Below are positions 61,217-64,000 of a stretch of DNA of 64,000 nt, piece after piece. The DNA lies in contig CAZSSH010000009.1 in NCBI GenBank assembly GCA_964609825.1, positions 62,001 to 126,000 of the forward strand, given 5' to 3'. Numbering within the stretch: position 1 is the first letter of the stretch; every line of letters begins with the position of its first letter. Source of the stretch: CAZSSH01 sp964609825 (GTDB lineage: Bacteria > Verrucomicrobiota > Lentisphaeria > Victivallales > Victivallaceae). Under the pieces are notes generated by a model. The model saw nothing but the letters and a program-made list of their open reading frames with translations, did no database searches and was not told where the DNA came from. The translations under genes and the position numbers were made by a program.

Positions 61217-62157
61217 CCAGTTTTTTGCAGTATTTGGCCGTCGAGCGCAATGCAAGTGTGCATACGGTCAACGCCTACCGACGCGATATCGTCGATTTTG
61301 CCAAACGCGTCCGCGAGAGCGATGAAAACTTTGCCGACTGGGCACACGTGGATATCTATCAGGCGCGGAGTTTTGTCATGCATCTCACTCAGGCGGGCGA
61401 GTCCAAAAGCACCATCAGCCGCAAAGCCGCGGCGCTACGCTCTTTTTTTCGCTTTTTACTGCGCGAAAACAAAGTTGAAATCAACCCCTTTGCGAGTTTG
61501 CCGCCGATGCGTGCCGACGAGAAACTTCCGCAGGTGATGAATGTAAGCCAGATCGATGCTTTGATTGCCGGGGTCAAAACTTTTTGGCTCAATGCGGCGA
61601 CCAATGATAAAGTGAGCGAGTTCTCCGTTGCTTTCAGTACCGCGCGGGACTTGGCAATCACCGAGGTCCTTTACTCGGGCGGTTTGCGGATCAGCGAGGC
61701 GATGGCGCTTGATTACGGTGACATCGACATTGTGGGCGGCGTCGCCAAAATCCGTGGCAAGGGCAAAAAGGAAAGATTGGCGATTCTGGGGAAACCCGCT
61801 CAACTGGCGTTGCGCGAATATTTGAAACTCCGCTCGCAGGTTTCCAATGATCGCGGCGGCAATGCGCCGGTGTTTCTCAATCAGGACGGCGGCCGGCTCA
61901 CGGCGCGCTCGTATCAGCGCAGTTTAAAGCATTATCTTTTGGCGGCCAAGCTGCCGCCCGACTTGACACCGCACAAGTTGCGGCACTCGTTTGCAACCCA
62001 TCTTTTGGATGCGGGGGCGGATTTGCGCAGCGTTCAGGAGCTCCTGGGGCATGAAAATTTGAGCACGACTCAAATCTATACCCACGTCAGCGCCGAGCGA
62101 ATGAAAGCGGTTTATAAAAAAGCGCATCCGCGCTCGGGCGTCGAAAAGAAATCTTAG
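61201..62157 (+). CDS. Tyrosine recombinase of the XerC/XerD family
   Basis: 318 aa. N-terminal SAM-like domain (FLQYLAVERNASVHTVNAYR) and C-terminal catalytic domain with all active-site residues: Arg in YSGGLRISEAMALDY, Lys in IRGKGKKERLA, His-x-x-Arg in PHKLRHSFATHLLDAGADLR, His in ELLGHENLSTTQ and Tyr in IYTHVS. Probably the chromosome-dimer resolvase acting at dif; no dif site was recognised here. It is not flanked by phage genes. Confidence 0.93.
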   Translation: MSTELTSFLQYLAVERNASVHTVNAYRRDIVDFAKRVRESDENFADWAHVDIYQARSFVMHLTQAGESKSTISRKAAALRSFFRFLLRENKVEINPFASLPPMRADEKLPQVMNVSQIDALIAGVKTFWLNAATNDKVSEFSVAFSTARDLAITEVLYSGGLRISEAMALDYGDIDIVGGVAKIRGKGKKERLAILGKPAQLALREYLKLRSQVSNDRGGNAPVFLNQDGGRLTARSYQRSLKHYLLAAKLPPDLTPHKLRHSFATHLLDAGADLRSVQELLGHENLSTTQIYTHVSAERMKAVYKKAHPRSGVEKKS

Positions 62158-62162
62158 CAGAG

Positions 62163-62963
62163 TCAGTTTTTGTAAGGATACGGCAAACTGCCTAAAAAAT
62201 CGCGGCCTTCGACGCCGCTCAAGGCTTGCCCGAGGGTATAGATGTAGCGAAAGCTGTCACTTGCCACCGCGCCGGTAAACAATGTGTTGCCGCAGTAGCG
62301 CAGCAACTCGCGCTGGCTGAAATACTCCGGTTTCTCATGATTGAGGCGGAAAAGTTTCCAATTTTGGGTCGGGATGATGACCTGTCCCTTGCCGTCGGCA
62401 ATGACAAATTTATTGATCACCCGCGCGACGCGAAAGCCGGAGCGCTGGCGTGCAATATTGACGCCAATGCCGCACAGCAACGCGCCCGAGCCGCTCAAAT
62501 TTTCCAAAATAGGGCCGATGCAGTAGTTTTCCGGACGTAAAATGGTCTCTTTTTGGGCGCGGAAGCCAAACATGCGCATAAAGAGTGACAGCTGTTTGAG
62601 CTCGGTTAAATTATTCTCTTTGGCGATTTTTTGAAAGTTCTTCCACATGTCGATGAGCATTCCCGGGGAGTCGTTGTCAAACCACTGGAGATGGATGTCG
62701 ATCAAAATTTTGCCGAAATCGACCTTGGGCTTGGCCAGCTCGACGGCGAGCTCGCGCCGCCGCTGCCGCATCAGCAGCGCAACTTGCAGTTGGTGCGAGC
62801 GCTTGCGCAAGAGCGGGTCGTCGCAATCCTGCAAAACCCCGAGCGCCGGGGCGAGCTCATGCTCAAACTTGAGCAGCCCGGCCATGGCGGCGACGGCAAC
62901 TTTTTCGTTGCTGTCATCCAGGAGACTGATCAGATTTTTGATGTCGGATTGATGGTCGGTCAT
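62163..62963 (-). CDS. Possible HEAT-repeat plus SirB1/transglutaminase-like protein
   Basis: 266 aa from ATG at 62963, overlapping the exonuclease stop (ATGA). Residues about 8-50 look like a HEAT-type helical pair (LLDDSNEKVAVAAMAGLLKF). Residues about 110-220 (SLFMRMFGFRAQ, then ENYCIGPILENLSGSGALLC and GIGVNIARQRSGFRVARVIN) recall the SirB1/Transglut_core2 pattern, but no clear catalytic triad is visible. The function is unknown. Co-transcribed with the exonuclease. Confidence 0.5.
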   Translation of the reverse strand: MTDHQSDIKNLISLLDDSNEKVAVAAMAGLLKFEHELAPALGVLQDCDDPLLRKRSHQLQVALLMRQRRRELAVELAKPKVDFGKILIDIHLQWFDNDSPGMLIDMWKNFQKIAKENNLTELKQLSLFMRMFGFRAQKETILRPENYCIGPILENLSGSGALLCGIGVNIARQRSGFRVARVINKFVIADGKGQVIIPTQNWKLFRLNHEKPEYFSQRELLRYCGNTLFTGAVASDSFRYIYTLGQALSGVEGRDFLGSLPYPYKN

Positions 62964-63742
62964 GATTCGCGGACCGGAAATTTGCCGATCAACGCATTGT
63001 TGGCGATGGTTTTGACTTCGTCGGTAAAGTCCGAACGGATGATCCACCGCAGGAAATTGGGATCCTCGGCGGCGATTTCTTTGAGGGTACGTCCGGCGTT
63101 TTTGCCGAAGTTGACGATGACTTCATCATCTTTCCACTTGAAGCGTTTGGTTTTATCAATGGTATCGGGGGTACTCATGTCGCAAAAGGCGGCAAGCTCG
63201 TGGACGCTCTTGGGAAGATCCGCATGCTTGGTCAGCTGGGCGGCCAAGACTTCCAGTGTGGCCTCAGTGTCCGTCAAGGCGCCGTGAGCACCCTCGAGAT
63301 CTTTGTCGCAAAAGAATTTATACGCCGCTGTGAGCGTGCGCGGGTAGAGTTTGCAAAAAATATTGTAGACATCGACTACTCGAACGCCGTCGGTCTTGAA
63401 CTCCAGCCCGGCGCGCTTAAACTCGGCTTGCAAAATCGGGATGTCAAAGCCGTTGATATTGTAGCCCGCCAAATCGCAGTTTTCGATAAAGCCGTAAAGT
63501 TTGTCGGCGACGATGGCAAACGGCGGGCAGTCGGCCACATCGGCGTCGGTGATGCCGTGGATGGCGCTCGCGGAGGGCGGGATCGGCATTTCAGGGTTGA
63601 TGCGGCGGCAGCGGCTGATGCGTTCGCCGTCAGGCATGATCTTGATAACGGCGATTTCGACGATGCGGTCGCGGTTGGGCATGACGCCGGTGCTCTCGAT
63701 ATCAAAAAAAACCAGCGGTTTGTCCAATTGCAAAATTTCCAT
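62960..63742 (-). CDS. DEDDh 3'-5' exonuclease (DNA polymerase III epsilon-like)
   Basis: 260 aa. Exonuclease I LVFFDIESTGVMPNRDRIVE, exonuclease II GYNINGFDIPILQAEFKR, exonuclease III HGALTDTEATLEVL: the four acidic residues and the His are present. The C-terminal 70 residues (FKWKDDEVIVNFGKNAGRTL, then DPNFLRWIIRSDF) form the small exonuclease X-type module that follows such domains in many stand-alone nucleases. AAGGATGG lies before the ATG. Likely DNA repair or proofreading. Confidence 0.9.
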   Translation of the reverse strand: MEILQLDKPLVFFDIESTGVMPNRDRIVEIAVIKIMPDGERISRCRRINPEMPIPPSASAIHGITDADVADCPPFAIVADKLYGFIENCDLAGYNINGFDIPILQAEFKRAGLEFKTDGVRVVDVYNIFCKLYPRTLTAAYKFFCDKDLEGAHGALTDTEATLEVLAAQLTKHADLPKSVHELAAFCDMSTPDTIDKTKRFKWKDDEVIVNFGKNAGRTLKEIAAEDPNFLRWIIRSDFTDEVKTIANNALIGKFPVRES

Positions 63743-63777
63743 GGATCCATCCTTGCTTTTATGGGTTTACGGTGCTT

Positions 63778-63806
63778 AATGTATCATTGGGAGGCTGGTT
63801 ATGCAA
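63778..63806 (-). promoter_or_regulatory. Promoter of the exonuclease operon
   Basis: On the minus strand: TTGCAT, 17 nt, TACATT, about 36 nt before the ATG at 63742. Confidence 0.5.
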
Positions 63807-63846
63807 ACAAAAAAGAAAAAAATATGAAAAAATTAGCACAAGCGAT

Positions 63847-63875
63847 TTGAAATTAATAAAAAGGGGATATATATT
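63847..63875 (+). promoter_or_regulatory. Promoter of tRNA-Leu
   Basis: TTGAAA, 17 nt, TATATT, about 56 nt before the tRNA. Confidence 0.6.
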
Positions 63876-63883
63876 AAAAGACA

Positions 63884-63918
63884 CAAGCACAAGAAACCTG
63901 TGTTTAAATTTGTGCTTG
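63884..63918 (+). promoter_or_regulatory. Hairpin in the tRNA-Leu leader
   Basis: A perfect 9-bp inverted repeat, CAAGCACAA with TTGTGCTTG, 17-nt loop, ending 13 nt before the tRNA. Possibly a processing signal. Confidence 0.45.
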
Positions 63919-63931
63919 GCTAGGGAAAACT

Positions 63932-64000
63932 GCTCGGGTGGCGGAATTGGCAGACGCGTATGGTTGAGGTCCATATGGAGTAATCCTTAGGGGTTCAAGT
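63932..64000 (+). tRNA. tRNA-Leu (GAG), 3' end cut by window edge
   Basis: Acceptor GCTCGGG, D arm GGCGGAATTGGCAGACGCG, anticodon stem-loop TATGG-TTGAGGT-CCATA (anticodon GAG), long class II variable arm GGAGTAATCC, and the start of the T arm. The 3' acceptor strand lies outside the window. Confidence 0.93.

Noticed and set aside
61201..62157. Tyrosine recombinase as a sign of an integrated element
   Set aside because: Full XerC/D-type protein in a housekeeping operon with mntP and a lipoprotein gene; no attachment repeats or phage genes around it.
63772..63990. 72-aa plus-strand frame at the right edge
   Set aside because: It runs through the tRNA-Leu promoter, leader hairpin and the tRNA itself.

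Overview
This window looks like chromosome from an anaerobic, polysaccharide-degrading bacterium of the Planctomycetes–Verrucomicrobia–Chlamydiae group, most likely Lentisphaerota (Victivallis-like). That is an inference. It rests on repeated prepilin-type N-methylation proteins next to secreted glycosidases, a TIGR04073-type exosortase-associated protein, glycyl radical enzymes, and strong TTGACA/TATAAT-like promoters. No insertion sequence, prophage or CRISPR array was seen.

Layout. 1-5527 (minus): an IclR regulator, two short divergent glycyl radical enzymes and an iron-dependent alcohol dehydrogenase cut by the left edge; the order suggests an anaerobic dehydration/reduction pathway. 5711-11767: a Pro/Gly-flanked surface protein, a membrane protein, an SDR oxidoreductase, a GH63-like glycosidase, an orphan molbindin and a UroD/MtaA-like methyltransferase. 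12136-17691: a very large hybrid histidine kinase with no DNA-binding output domain.

17796-39143 is the most unusual part. Four consecutive cassettes share the order GntR-type sugar-sensing regulator, then one orphan pseudopilin, then one or two secreted carbohydrate-active proteins. The first runs on the minus strand and the other three on plus. Two of the regulators are close paralogues, and each carries the same 18-bp palindrome (TATACA-N6-TGTATA) at the same place just after its -10 box. A GHL6/GH42-like glycosidase (39210-41159) follows.

41187-63742 is mainly housekeeping: argJ-queF, a TIGR04073-like protein, ychF, dksA-like/lspA, a fused str-S10 ribosomal operon that stops abruptly after rpsS, a GH78-like rhamnosidase, two identical tRNA-Asp genes, metG-cobO, argD-argF, mntP, a META lipoprotein, a XerC/D recombinase, a possible SirB1-like protein and a DEDDh exonuclease. 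argD-argF is preceded by a candidate Arg-codon leader peptide. The right edge cuts a tRNA-Leu(GAG) gene.

Functionally, the secreted glycosidases and beta-helix proteins would release sugars, including deoxysugars if the GH78 assignment is right. The cassette regulators would sense the products. The glycyl radical enzyme/alcohol dehydrogenase operon could act on a diol or similar fermentation intermediate; this last link is speculative.
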